Below the pieces are notes generated by a model. That model saw only the letters and a list, made by a program, of their open reading frames with translations. It did no database searches and was not told the origin of the DNA. Source: Ruminococcaceae bacterium D5 (GTDB lineage Bacteria; Bacillota; Clostridia; Oscillospirales; Ruminococcaceae). Taken from it: 64,000 bases of DNA. This document shows, one piece after another, positions 32,529-40,576 of the stretch. Position numbers and translations under genes: made by a program. The stretch is from NCBI GenBank assembly GCA_900113995.1, contig FORK01000013.1, positions 32,177 to 96,176 on the forward strand, read 5' to 3'. The first letter of the stretch is position 1. Every line of letters starts with the position of its first letter.

Positions 32529-33236
32529 TTGGAAGAGAAAAGCAGCATTCTGGTGGTAGAGGATGAGCGGATTATTCGCAATATGATCTGCACTGCTCTG
32601 ACCAATAACGGTTATCAGGTCTACTCCACTGGCAGCGGCCTCAATGCCTGCGCACTGATCACCAGCCAGAGGCCCGATCTTGTCATATTGGATATCGGTC
32701 TTCCGGATATCGATGGATTTGAGATCATCCGTCAGGTTCGATCCTGGAGCCATTTGCCGATTGTCATTGTTTCGGCACGCACCCACGAACGAGACAAAAT
32801 TGAGGCGCTGGATATGGGGGCAGACGATTACCTGACCAAGCCCTTCGGCACCGGCGAGCTGCTGGCTCGGGTCCGCACTGCCCTGCGCCATGCCCGCAAC
32901 CAGCGGGAGGGCAGCGGGTCTGATGCGGTGCAGATATTCCGTGCGGGGGGCTTGATGATCGATTTTTCCCGTCATATTGTAACGGTAGACGGAAATGAGG
33001 TGCATCTCACCCAGAACGAATATAAAATCGTCTCACTTCTCGCACAAAATTCCGGCAGAGTTCTGACCTATGAGCTGATCCTCAAGGAATTACGCGGGGC
33101 AAAATCAAAATGTGATACGCAGACCTTGCGGGTCAATATGGCCAATATCCGCCGAAAGATCGAAAGAAATCCCGCACGTCCCACTTATCTCTTCACAGAG
33201 GTCGGCATTGGCTATCGGATGATCGAAGGGGAGTAA
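32529..33236 (+). CDS. KdpE-like OmpR-family response regulator
   Basis: A 235-residue protein with a receiver domain (VVEDE near residue 10; phospho-acceptor in LVILDIGLPD near 55; KPFGTGELLARVR) and a C-terminal OmpR winged helix (LTQNEYKIVSLLAQNSGRVL ... ARPTYLFTEVGIGYRM). It starts at TTG, eight bases after AAGGAGG; no ATG is available in a sensible place. The C-terminal sequence is closest in style to KdpE. Confidence 0.9.
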   Translation: MEEKSSILVVEDERIIRNMICTALTNNGYQVYSTGSGLNACALITSQRPDLVILDIGLPDIDGFEIIRQVRSWSHLPIVIVSARTHERDKIEALDMGADDYLTKPFGTGELLARVRTALRHARNQREGSGSDAVQIFRAGGLMIDFSRHIVTVDGNEVHLTQNEYKIVSLLAQNSGRVLTYELILKELRGAKSKCDTQTLRVNMANIRRKIERNPARPTYLFTEVGIGYRMIEGE

Positions 33237-33543
33237 GGAAAACGAACCGCTTGCATCTTACCGGCGGATGGCAAGATTGCCGTTGCTCTTCCACTGGGTA
33301 AACGCACCAATTTGAGTACAGTCCATCGTTAAAATCAGACTTATTGCTCTCCGACAACAAGCTGTAACTTTCGCAACTGTCTGCCCGGAATATAAGCCGT
33401 TTCTTAATTGAAGTGCTTCACCCGAAATTTTGCCCGCGTTCTTCTGCCCATATAAAACCCGCCCGCTTTGAAAGTCTCCTTATGTTACTATAGATGCGGT
33501 AAAGCCCGGACAGTGATATGGATGGGTATTTTTACTGCTCTTT
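33237..33543. other. Spacer with degraded reading frame
   Basis: No gene with a start and ribosome site. On the minus strand a frame of about 74 codons (33480 to 33258) without a start codon reads protein-like (for example GEALQLRNGLYSGQTVAK) and may be the tail of a decayed gene; I do not recognise it. The plus strand ends at the terminator at 33544. Confidence 0.35.
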
Positions 33544-33580
33544 GCCACATGGATGGGTCACCATCCATGTGGCTTTCTTT
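33544..33580 (+). terminator. Terminator behind the two-component genes
   Basis: GCCACATGGATGG, four-base loop, exact inverse, then TTTCTTT. Located 300 bases after the response regulator stop. Confidence 0.8.
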
Positions 33581-33656
33581 GTAAGAAGAGAACCACCAGC
33601 AGTGCTGGTGGTTCTGAAAAGCTTTATCTATGCCCAGAAAAGAATTTGAGCGAAGC
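33576..33656 (+). repeat. Terminator-associated palindromic element, copy 2
   Basis: Begins in the terminator T run with TCTTTGTAAG, then the 12-bp palindrome AGAACCACCAGC-AGT-GCTGGTGGTTCT (33589-33615), then GAAAAGCTTTATC and GAATTTGAGCGAAGCG. Its hairpin CCACCAGC/GCTGGTGG is the same as in copy 3 at 63928-63946; such hairpins resemble the ends of IS200/IS605-type elements. Confidence 0.6.
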
Positions 33657-33728
33657 GCGGTTCCGTCCTGCTCTCGGGTGCGCCGGGCATCGGGCAGGGA
33701 GAGCGAGAGAGAAAAGGGAGGAAAAGGG
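33657..33728. repeat. Dispersed GC-rich hairpin repeat, copy B
   Basis: GCGGTTCCG, then CTCTCGGGTGCGCCGGGCA with a GGAGAGC arm that can pair with GCTCTC, then a purine-rich tail. Related to 28537-28609. It abuts the end of the antiporter gene. Confidence 0.6.
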
Positions 33729-33739
33729 CGGCCTGCGGG

Positions 33740-35335
33740 TCAAGCTGCGCAGATAACCAGGACGTCGCCTGCGAGGAGGAGGGTCTGGCCGTTGGGGATG
33801 ATGCGCTCTCCGCTGCGCTTGACCATCACGATCAGGCTGTTGGGGCGGCGGCGAAGTTCTGAGATCTGCTTGCTGCAGTAGGAATCGCCCGGCTTTACAG
33901 TCAGTTCGGTCAGTGCAAGATCAAGGTTCCCTCGGTAAGCGGGTGCGCTGAGCACCGCCGTATCCCCAAGACGCAGCACCGTCTGTCCGTTGGGGATGAG
34001 GATTTCTCCGCCTCGCGCCAGCACGACGAGCAGCATGTCGTGTGGCAGTTCCAGCTCCTGGACCGGACGGTCGAGCCATGGATGATCTCCGTCAATCTCC
34101 ACCTGGACCAGCTGCACCTCGGTTTCCTCGCTGTAGTCGTTGAAGGTTTTCATGACGTTTCCGCTGTTGTCGATCATGCGCAGCAGACGGGCGACCGCCG
34201 GGATCAGCGTGCCGGAGAAGGCGACCGAGAGAAGGACGATGCAGAAGACGATGTGAAACAGATCCTCCTCCGTGTAGGCGGAACCCACTGTCGCCATAAT
34301 CGCAAAGACAATCGAGGAGGCGCCCCGCAGGCCCGCCCATGAGACGAGGAGCTGCTGGCGGATCGGGCAGCGCAGAGGAGTGAGCAGGAGAAAGACGGCG
34401 AGAGGACGCGCGGCGAAGCTCAGGAAGAGGGCGATCGCCAGGGCGGGCAGCAGGAACGGATGCATTCGGGAAGGATAGGAAAGCAGCCCCAGCAGGAAGA
34501 AGATAACGATCTGCATCAGTCCGGTCACGCCGTCAAAGAAGCTGACCAGTGACGTCTTGTTCTTGATGGGATTGTTGCCGAGGATGATGCCGACCAGATA
34601 GGCGCTTAAGTATCCGTTTCCCCCAATCAGAGAGGGCAGAGCATAGCTCAGAACGGCGACGGCAAGTACAAAAACGGCGTCAAATCCATCGGTGGAAAAT
34701 TTGAACCGCTGCAGCATCCAGAGAGCGGCAAAGGCAATGCCGACGCCGCAGAGCAGCCCATAGGCGATCTGAGCGAGAATCATGCGGACAATCTGGCCGC
34801 CGCTGGTGCCCCCCTCCATCAGCGAGAGGACGACGGCGGTGAGCATATAGGCGCAGGGGTCGTTGCTGCCGCTTTCGACCTCCAGCAGCGAGTCGGTGTG
34901 GAATTTCAAACCCAGCTTTTTCGAACGAAGGATGGAAAAGACCGAGGCCGCGTCGGTCGAACCGAGGACCGAGCCGATCAGCATCCCCTCGAGCCAGCCG
35001 AAGCCCATCACATAATGGCAGAACAGCCCTGTGAAGGCGGCGGTCAGCGCGACTCCCAGCGTCGAAAGAAGGATAGCGGGGACCGCCACCGGCTTGGCCT
35101 CCTGCCATTTGGTGCCGAACCCTCCGTAGAACATGATGAAGATGAGGGCGATTGAGCAGAGCTGTTCCGAAAAGGCATAGTCGCCGAATTTAATTTTGAC
35201 GACCCCGTCGATGCCGAAGAACATCCCGAGCAGGATGAAGGCCAGCAGCGCCGGTATGCCGAGCTTACTCGAGACACGGTTAAAAAACACGCAGGAGAGC
35301 GCCATAATTGCGATGATGCAAAGAGGAAGGGCCAT
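33740..35335 (-). CDS. Potassium/proton antiporter with two RCK_C domains (CvrA/NhaP2-like)
   Basis: A 531-residue CPA1-type antiporter. About twelve membrane segments fill residues 1-390 and include the conserved GSTDAASVFSIL and ESGSNDPCAYML motifs carrying the ion-exchange aspartates. The C-terminal part holds two TrkA_C/RCK_C domains in tandem (residues about 410-460 and 480-531, each with an IPNGQT motif), which in relatives bind nucleotides or cyclic di-AMP. AAAGGAG precedes the ATG. It would export K+ (or Na+) in exchange for protons, opposite in sense to the betaine importer for osmotic control. Confidence 0.9.
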   Translation of the reverse strand: MALPLCIIAIMALSCVFFNRVSSKLGIPALLAFILLGMFFGIDGVVKIKFGDYAFSEQLCSIALIFIMFYGGFGTKWQEAKPVAVPAILLSTLGVALTAAFTGLFCHYVMGFGWLEGMLIGSVLGSTDAASVFSILRSKKLGLKFHTDSLLEVESGSNDPCAYMLTAVVLSLMEGGTSGGQIVRMILAQIAYGLLCGVGIAFAALWMLQRFKFSTDGFDAVFVLAVAVLSYALPSLIGGNGYLSAYLVGIILGNNPIKNKTSLVSFFDGVTGLMQIVIFFLLGLLSYPSRMHPFLLPALAIALFLSFAARPLAVFLLLTPLRCPIRQQLLVSWAGLRGASSIVFAIMATVGSAYTEEDLFHIVFCIVLLSVAFSGTLIPAVARLLRMIDNSGNVMKTFNDYSEETEVQLVQVEIDGDHPWLDRPVQELELPHDMLLVVLARGGEILIPNGQTVLRLGDTAVLSAPAYRGNLDLALTELTVKPGDSYCSKQISELRRRPNSLIVMVKRSGERIIPNGQTLLLAGDVLVICAA

Positions 35336-35371
35336 GAAAGTTTCTCCTTTTATGGAATTTGCAGCGGAAAT

Positions 35372-36850
35372 TCATTCGATGGGATAGGAAAGGACGGCTG
35401 GTTTCATCTCATGATAGGGGTCCCGGATGACGACCCGGCCGGGTTCATCCATTGAGAGGTCCAGAAGGTGAATCAGATATTTTCCAAAAGGGCTGACCGA
35501 AAATCCGGTATCAAAATCGGCCAGTTTATTTCCGGAAAAGTCAAAGAGAGCGAGCGAAACGGGCAGCGAAGTGAGCGTGGTTTCCCTGTCATTCAGTTCG
35601 AAGTGCCCGAAGGTGTTGAGACGGTAAGCGGTGAGAACCCGGTCGCTTTTCTGGTCGGCCGCAAGTCCGATGGTCAGATACTTGGGGGAGCAGATTTCTC
35701 CGCCAAGCACCGTCTCCCCGTAGTCAAAGGAGAGCTGCACTTCGTCCGGCAGGCCGGACGCCGCGTCATAGCAGGTCAGCGCAGAGAATGTGTTGGCCAG
35801 AATCCGGTCATTCCCCAAAAAGGTGATCTGGTCCATGATACTTCCGCTGTAAAGAAAATGAAGCGCCCCGTCCGGGCCGACCGAGAGATAATCGCATCCG
35901 CCGACCGACTCAAAACGGTCGAATTCTCCGGAGGTATAGACGGCATACCGTCCGTCCGGGCTTCGCGCAATTTCCGTTTGGAGCATATCGGTGCGGTAAT
36001 GCCGCTCGGTTCGCTGGCTCCCCGACGCAAAATCCAGGGTGACGGTCAGCTTCGGAATGGTCAGCACTGCTGTTTTTGCCGCGGGGTCGAGCGCCGCCGA
36101 CATCTCTGAGGAATAGGGCGTTTCGTTTCCGGGACCAAGATCATGGGGACGCTTCAGGCTGTAAAGCTCATTGCCGAAATCCGGGTCGGAAAGATCGAGC
36201 GGGATAATCCGGTTTGTCTTTGGCCCGGTCAGCTGGAACAACTCCTCACTCCGCTCCAGCTCCCGGTTATAATGGGTGCAGTTCTCCAGCAGGAAATCTC
36301 CCTCCCGGGCGATGGGATACCAATCCTCGACCTGGTAGCGGTAGCCGTTTGGATTTTCGCCGAGGATGGACAGCTTCTCATCGTCAAGAACCAGGGTGAA
36401 TTTCCGCCGCAGGGGTTCTCCGCTGTATTCCGCGGGCATCTGCACTGAAAAGGTGAGCAGTCCCTCCTGCGCCTCCAGCCCGGAAAGGGGAAGACCGTGA
36501 ATGGCAAAGCTGTTGCTCCATCCGCTGTCGCCCGCGCCGGTTTTCCGCCCCTGCGCGTCAAAGATCTGCCAGCGGAGGGCATAAAAAATGGAGTCGCTGG
36601 AAAAACGTTTATTGTAGGAGTCGGGGTGCTGCACCTCATAAACGACCGCTGTGCCGCCATCATAAGCGCATTCCCCGAGAATCCAATAGGGCTGGCCGGG
36701 GGCTTCCAATTCAGGCTCCAGAATGGGCTCCCTCTCGGCCTGAACAGACGGCTCGTGGGGAACGGAGATGGAAATAGCCTCCTCTTTCCCGGCACATCCC
36801 GCCAGAAGAAGGAGAGTCAAAACAAGCGAAATCATTCGAAAAATTTTCAC
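35372..36850 (-). CDS. Lipoprotein of unknown function
   Basis: A 492-residue protein with a signal peptide ending in lipobox LLAGCAG (cysteine near residue 19). The mature part is rich in beta-strand-like segments with phrases such as SPDGRYAVYTSGEF and GNDRILANTF, recalling beta-propeller or DUF5050-like repeats, but I do not recognise the family. Start is a GTG at 36850, nine bases after AGGA. It is 36 bases upstream of the antiporter gene and co-oriented, so the two may be an operon. Surface-exposed location is inferred from the lipobox. Confidence 0.7.
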   Translation of the reverse strand: MKIFRMISLVLTLLLLAGCAGKEEAISISVPHEPSVQAEREPILEPELEAPGQPYWILGECAYDGGTAVVYEVQHPDSYNKRFSSDSIFYALRWQIFDAQGRKTGAGDSGWSNSFAIHGLPLSGLEAQEGLLTFSVQMPAEYSGEPLRRKFTLVLDDEKLSILGENPNGYRYQVEDWYPIAREGDFLLENCTHYNRELERSEELFQLTGPKTNRIIPLDLSDPDFGNELYSLKRPHDLGPGNETPYSSEMSAALDPAAKTAVLTIPKLTVTLDFASGSQRTERHYRTDMLQTEIARSPDGRYAVYTSGEFDRFESVGGCDYLSVGPDGALHFLYSGSIMDQITFLGNDRILANTFSALTCYDAASGLPDEVQLSFDYGETVLGGEICSPKYLTIGLAADQKSDRVLTAYRLNTFGHFELNDRETTLTSLPVSLALFDFSGNKLADFDTGFSVSPFGKYLIHLLDLSMDEPGRVVIRDPYHEMKPAVLSYPIE

Positions 36851-37160
36851 GGCGGCACATCCTTTCTTTCAGAAGCGGTGTCGGGGTTCAGCTTTTTTAC
36901 TGCCTTTCCGGAAATGTTTTTCGAAACTTTCCGCGTTCTGCCTGCAAATGCTTTCCCCGCAGGCAGAATCAATACCGCAGGCGTTTCCCGCGGCCTTTTG
37001 TCCATTGTACCACACCTTGCCCCTTTTTCCTAGGCGGCGGGTCATTTCGAACTGGATCTTTCCGTATGGAACTGCAGTGTACGGGAAAGACTAGCCGAAT
37101 AGAGTTTCCGGTATTCAGTTTGTTTGGAAGCATGGCGGGCGGATTTTGGCCGAAATGTGA
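36851..37160. other. Divergent intergenic region
   Basis: About 300 bases between the divergent lipoprotein and fructose operons. A TACAAT on the minus strand near 37005 may be the -10 for the lipoprotein gene, without a good -35. No gene or RNA was recognised. Confidence 0.4.
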
Positions 37161-37189
37161 TTGACGGTGGTTAAAATGGGGAATATAGT
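37161..37189 (+). promoter_or_regulatory. Promoter of the fructose PTS operon
   Basis: TTGACG, 17 bases, TATAGT. Downstream, the leader can fold through TCGTGCGGG (37207) and CCCGCGCTCACGA (37228), with loop and small bulges, just before the GGGAGG ribosome site. Confidence 0.72.
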
Positions 37190-37262
37190 GGGGACAAAGA
37201 CAGCGTCGTGCGGGTCAAAAAAGAGATGCCCGCGCTCACGACCATGACCAGGGAGGCCAGAC

Positions 37263-38171
37263 ATGATCTATACCGTAACCTTCAACCCCGCCCTCGATTA
37301 TGTCGTGCGGGTGACGGACTTTTGCCTCGGCGCGACCAACCGCTGCGAGCGGGAGGAGCTTTACTGCGGCGGTAAAGGGATCAACGTCTCGCTGGTGCTG
37401 CATGAGCTGGGAATCCAAAACACGGCGCTCGGATTTATCGCCGGATTCACCGGCACGGCACTGAAACAGAAGCTGGATGCACACGGGATCACGACCGACT
37501 TTATTCTTCTGCCAAAGGGCTTTTCACGAATCAATATCAAGCTGAAAAGCGGGGAGGAAACCGAGATCAACGGCCGCGGGCCGCAGATTGACCCGCAGTC
37601 GCTTGAGGCGCTGTACCGAAAGCTCGATGCGCTGCGTCCGGGGGATACGCTGGTCCTCGCCGGAAGCATTCCGGCGACGCTCCCGGCCGATATTTACGAA
37701 CAGATTCTCAGGCGGCTTTCCGGACGGGAGCTGCGTTTTGTGGTGGACGCCGCCGGCAGCCTGCTGGAACGGGTGCTGCCCTACCGCCCGTTTCTGATCA
37801 AGCCGAACCACCACGAGCTGGGAGAGCTTGCCGGAACTGCGCTTTCCCCCGGCGACGGGGAGCAGATTGCACAATGTGCGCGCAGGCTCCAGCGGATGGG
37901 GGCGCGCAACGTCCTTGTTTCGATGGCGGGCTTCGGTGCGCTGCTTGTCACCGAAACAGGCGAAGTGCTGCGTCAGAGGGCCGCGCAGGGCGTCCTCAAA
38001 AACTCGGTGGGCGCCGGAGACTCGATGGTTGCAGGCTTTTTGGCCGGATACTCGGAGAAAGGCGACTACCGGTACGCCCTGCGTCTGGGAACTGCGGCGG
38101 GCGGGGCAACTGCCTTTTCGGATGGGCTCGCAGCCCGCTCCTGCATCGAAGCGGTGCTGAAAACGCTCTAG
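37263..38171 (+). CDS. fruK: 1-phosphofructokinase
   Basis: A 302-residue PfkB-family kinase. It begins MIYTVTFNPALDYVV, has the substrate-site GGKGINVS near residue 40, and the ATP/catalytic motif NSVGAGDSMVAGF near residue 245 with the catalytic aspartate. It phosphorylates fructose 1-phosphate to fructose 1,6-bisphosphate. First gene of fruK-fruA-ptsH-ptsI, behind its own promoter. No DeoR-type FruR is adjacent. Confidence 0.93.
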   Translation: MIYTVTFNPALDYVVRVTDFCLGATNRCEREELYCGGKGINVSLVLHELGIQNTALGFIAGFTGTALKQKLDAHGITTDFILLPKGFSRINIKLKSGEETEINGRGPQIDPQSLEALYRKLDALRPGDTLVLAGSIPATLPADIYEQILRRLSGRELRFVVDAAGSLLERVLPYRPFLIKPNHHELGELAGTALSPGDGEQIAQCARRLQRMGARNVLVSMAGFGALLVTETGEVLRQRAAQGVLKNSVGAGDSMVAGFLAGYSEKGDYRYALRLGTAAGGATAFSDGLAARSCIEAVLKTL

Positions 38172-38212
38172 CCCCCTTTTGCCCCGAATTTTCTTAGAAA
38201 GGATTTTTGCAT

Positions 38213-40159
38213 ATGCGGATTATAGATCTGCTTTCCCAAAATGCCGTCTGTCTCGGCGCCTCGGCCTCCGGCCGGGAGGAGGCGCTGGACCGTCTGATCG
38301 CGCTTCAGGGGAAGGCCGGAAATCTGAGCGATGCGGCGCGGTACCGCGCCGATCTTCTCGCACGTGAGGAACTCGGCTCTACCGCGATCGGAAACGGGAT
38401 CGCGGTGCCCCACGCCAAAAGCGGCGCTGTGCTGCGCCCCGGCTTGGCGGCTATGACCGTGCCGGGAGGCATCGACTTCGGCGCGCCGGACAAGGCGCCC
38501 TCCGATCTCTTTTTTATGATCGCCGCGCCGGAGGGCGCGGGAGATTCCCACCTTGAAATTCTCTCGCGTCTGATGGTGATGCTGATGGACGAGCCGTTCT
38601 GTGAACGGCTCCGCCGGGCGCGCAGCCCCAAGGAGTTCCTTACCCTGATCGACGCACAGGAAAGGGAAAAATACCCTGAGCAGGCGCCGGAAAAAGCGAA
38701 GGGTTCCGACGGCCGTCTGGTGCTGGCCGTAACCGCCTGCCCGACCGGAATTGCCCACACCTATATGGCGGCAGAGGCGCTGGAGAAAAAAGGGCGCGAG
38801 CTTGGGGTGACGGTGCGGGCCGAGACGCAGGGTTCAGGCGGAGCGAAAAATGTTTTGACCCGCGACGAGATCGCAGCTTGTGCGGGGGTGATCATCGCCG
38901 CCGACAAGGAGGTTGCACTCGACCGCTTTGACGGCAAGCCGCTGCTCAAAGTCCCGGTTTCCGCCGGAATCAACCAGCCGGAGGAACTGATCCAAAAGAT
39001 CCTTGCCGGCCAGGCTCCCGTTTACCGCCGTACCGGAGGCTTCCCGCAGCAGGACGGCGTACACGAGAGCGCAGGGCGTGCCGTTTACAAACAGCTGATG
39101 AACGGCGTTTCCCATATGCTGCCATTCGTCATCGGCGGAGGCATCCTGATTGCGCTTGCCTTTCTGTTCGATGCGGGCGCGCTCAACGAGGAAAACCTCT
39201 CGAATTTTGGTACGATCACTCCTCTTGCCGCCTTCCTGAAGAATATCGGAGGAGCGGCCTTCGGGTTTATGCTGCCGATTCTCGCGGGCTATATTGCGAT
39301 GGCGGTCGCCGATCGCCCCGGTCTGGCCGCGGGTTTTGTCGGAGGCGCGCTGGCTGTTTCGGGCGCCACTTTTTCCCATCCGGCTGGCACCGACGTTTCC
39401 GCCGGATTTCTCGGGGCGCTGATCGCGGGGTTTGCGGCAGGTTATTTTGTCCTTGGGCTGCGGCGGTTTTGCGACCGGGTCCTGCCTGCCGCTCTGGAAG
39501 GGATTAAACCGGTTCTGATTTATCCGCTGGTTGGAATTTTGGTGATCGGCGTCGTGATGTGTGCCGTAAATCCCTTCGTCGGGATGTTGAATGCCGCTAT
39601 CTTTGACGCCCTCGGCGCCATGGGCACCGCGAGCCGAGTGCTGCTGGGCTGTGTCCTTGCCGGAATGATGGCAGTCGATATGGGCGGCCCCTTCAACAAG
39701 GCGGCTTATGTGTTCGGCACCGCGACCTTGACCGCTGCGGCTGGACCTTCCGAGGTGATGGCGGCGGTGATGATCGGAGGGATGGTTCCGCCGCTGGCCA
39801 TTGCGCTGGCCGCGAGCTTCTTCCCGGACCGTTTCACCCCCGAGGAACGCAAATCCGGGCCGGTCAATTACGTCATGGGACTCTGCTTTATCACCGAAGG
39901 AGCGATTCCCTTTGCGGCCTCCGATCCCCTGCGGGTCCTGCCCGCCTGCATCGCGGGTTCTGCGGTTGCGGGAGGAATTTCCATGGCTATGGGCTGTGCG
40001 CTGCCCGCACCCCACGGCGGAATTTTTGTCCTCCCGGTCATGACAGGGGTGCTCTGGTATCTTATCGCACTGGCGGCCGGCTCGGTGATCGGGATGATGC
40101 TGCTGGCGCTGCTCAAGAACAAACGGCCGGCCGGCACGACGCCTGCCCGGGGAGAATAA
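38213..40159 (+). CDS. fruA: Fructose-specific PTS enzyme IIABC
   Basis: A 648-residue fusion. IIA (residues 1-150) has the phospho-histidine in GIAVPHAKS (near 68). IIB (about 170-265) has the phospho-cysteine in ACPTGIAHTYMAAEAL. IIC (about 300-648) has roughly nine membrane segments with GLCFITEGAIPF and APHGGIFV. It imports fructose and phosphorylates it at C1. The ATG at 38213 is preceded by AAAGGA; an in-frame TTG at 38207 is less likely. Confidence 0.95.
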   Translation: MRIIDLLSQNAVCLGASASGREEALDRLIALQGKAGNLSDAARYRADLLAREELGSTAIGNGIAVPHAKSGAVLRPGLAAMTVPGGIDFGAPDKAPSDLFFMIAAPEGAGDSHLEILSRLMVMLMDEPFCERLRRARSPKEFLTLIDAQEREKYPEQAPEKAKGSDGRLVLAVTACPTGIAHTYMAAEALEKKGRELGVTVRAETQGSGGAKNVLTRDEIAACAGVIIAADKEVALDRFDGKPLLKVPVSAGINQPEELIQKILAGQAPVYRRTGGFPQQDGVHESAGRAVYKQLMNGVSHMLPFVIGGGILIALAFLFDAGALNEENLSNFGTITPLAAFLKNIGGAAFGFMLPILAGYIAMAVADRPGLAAGFVGGALAVSGATFSHPAGTDVSAGFLGALIAGFAAGYFVLGLRRFCDRVLPAALEGIKPVLIYPLVGILVIGVVMCAVNPFVGMLNAAIFDALGAMGTASRVLLGCVLAGMMAVDMGGPFNKAAYVFGTATLTAAAGPSEVMAAVMIGGMVPPLAIALAASFFPDRFTPEERKSGPVNYVMGLCFITEGAIPFAASDPLRVLPACIAGSAVAGGISMAMGCALPAPHGGIFVLPVMTGVLWYLIALAAGSVIGMMLLALLKNKRPAGTTPARGE

Positions 40160-40190
40160 ACCGCTGCGGCGGCGGAAAGGGAGCTTGCTT

Positions 40191-40463
40191 ATGGTATCGA
40201 AAACACTTGCGGTAATCAACAAAATGGGCTTTCATATGCGCCCTGCCAGCCTCTTTGTAGGCGCTATGGCAAAGTACCCCGACACCGATATCCGGATTCT
40301 CCATAACGGTCGGGAGATCGATGGAAAGAGCATCATGAACCTCATGGCCGCCTGCATCAAATACGGGGCGGAAATCGAAATCCGCTGCAGCGGCAATCAG
40401 GAGCAGGCAATGCTGGCGGAAGCGGTGTCTCTGGTGGAAAACAAGCTGGGGGATTCCGACTAG
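40191..40463 (+). CDS. ptsH: Phosphocarrier protein HPr
   Basis: A 90-residue HPr. Histidine 15 lies in MGFHMRPAS (family GLHARPA) and serine 47, in DGKSIMNLMA, is the HPr-kinase site used for carbon catabolite repression in Firmicutes. The ATG at 40191, seven bases after AAGGGAG, gives the canonical His15 numbering. It carries phosphate from enzyme I to IIA. Its 3' 60 bases have a diverged copy immediately downstream. Confidence 0.93.
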   Translation: MVSKTLAVINKMGFHMRPASLFVGAMAKYPDTDIRILHNGREIDGKSIMNLMAACIKYGAEIEIRCSGNQEQAMLAEAVSLVENKLGDSD

Positions 40464-40534
40464 TCGGAGGCCGGGAACAGGCAATACCGGCGGAAGCGGT
40501 ATCTCTGCCGGAAAACAAGCCGGGGGATTCCGGC
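40401..40534 (+). repeat. Duplication of the 3' end of ptsH
   Basis: 40401-40460 (end of ptsH) and 40475-40534 (spacer before ptsI) match at 52 of 60 bases without gaps. The second copy is out of any expressed frame of ptsH and fills most of the ptsH-ptsI spacer. Confidence 0.9.
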
Positions 40535-40576
40535 GAAGCGGTGCCGCCGGACAAAGACAGGGACGGAGGAACGGGT

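Noticed and set aside
28263..33740. Group II intron or integron attachment site behind terminators
   Set aside because: Class C group II introns do insert after terminators, but no intron domain V or reverse transcriptase sequence is present in these short elements.
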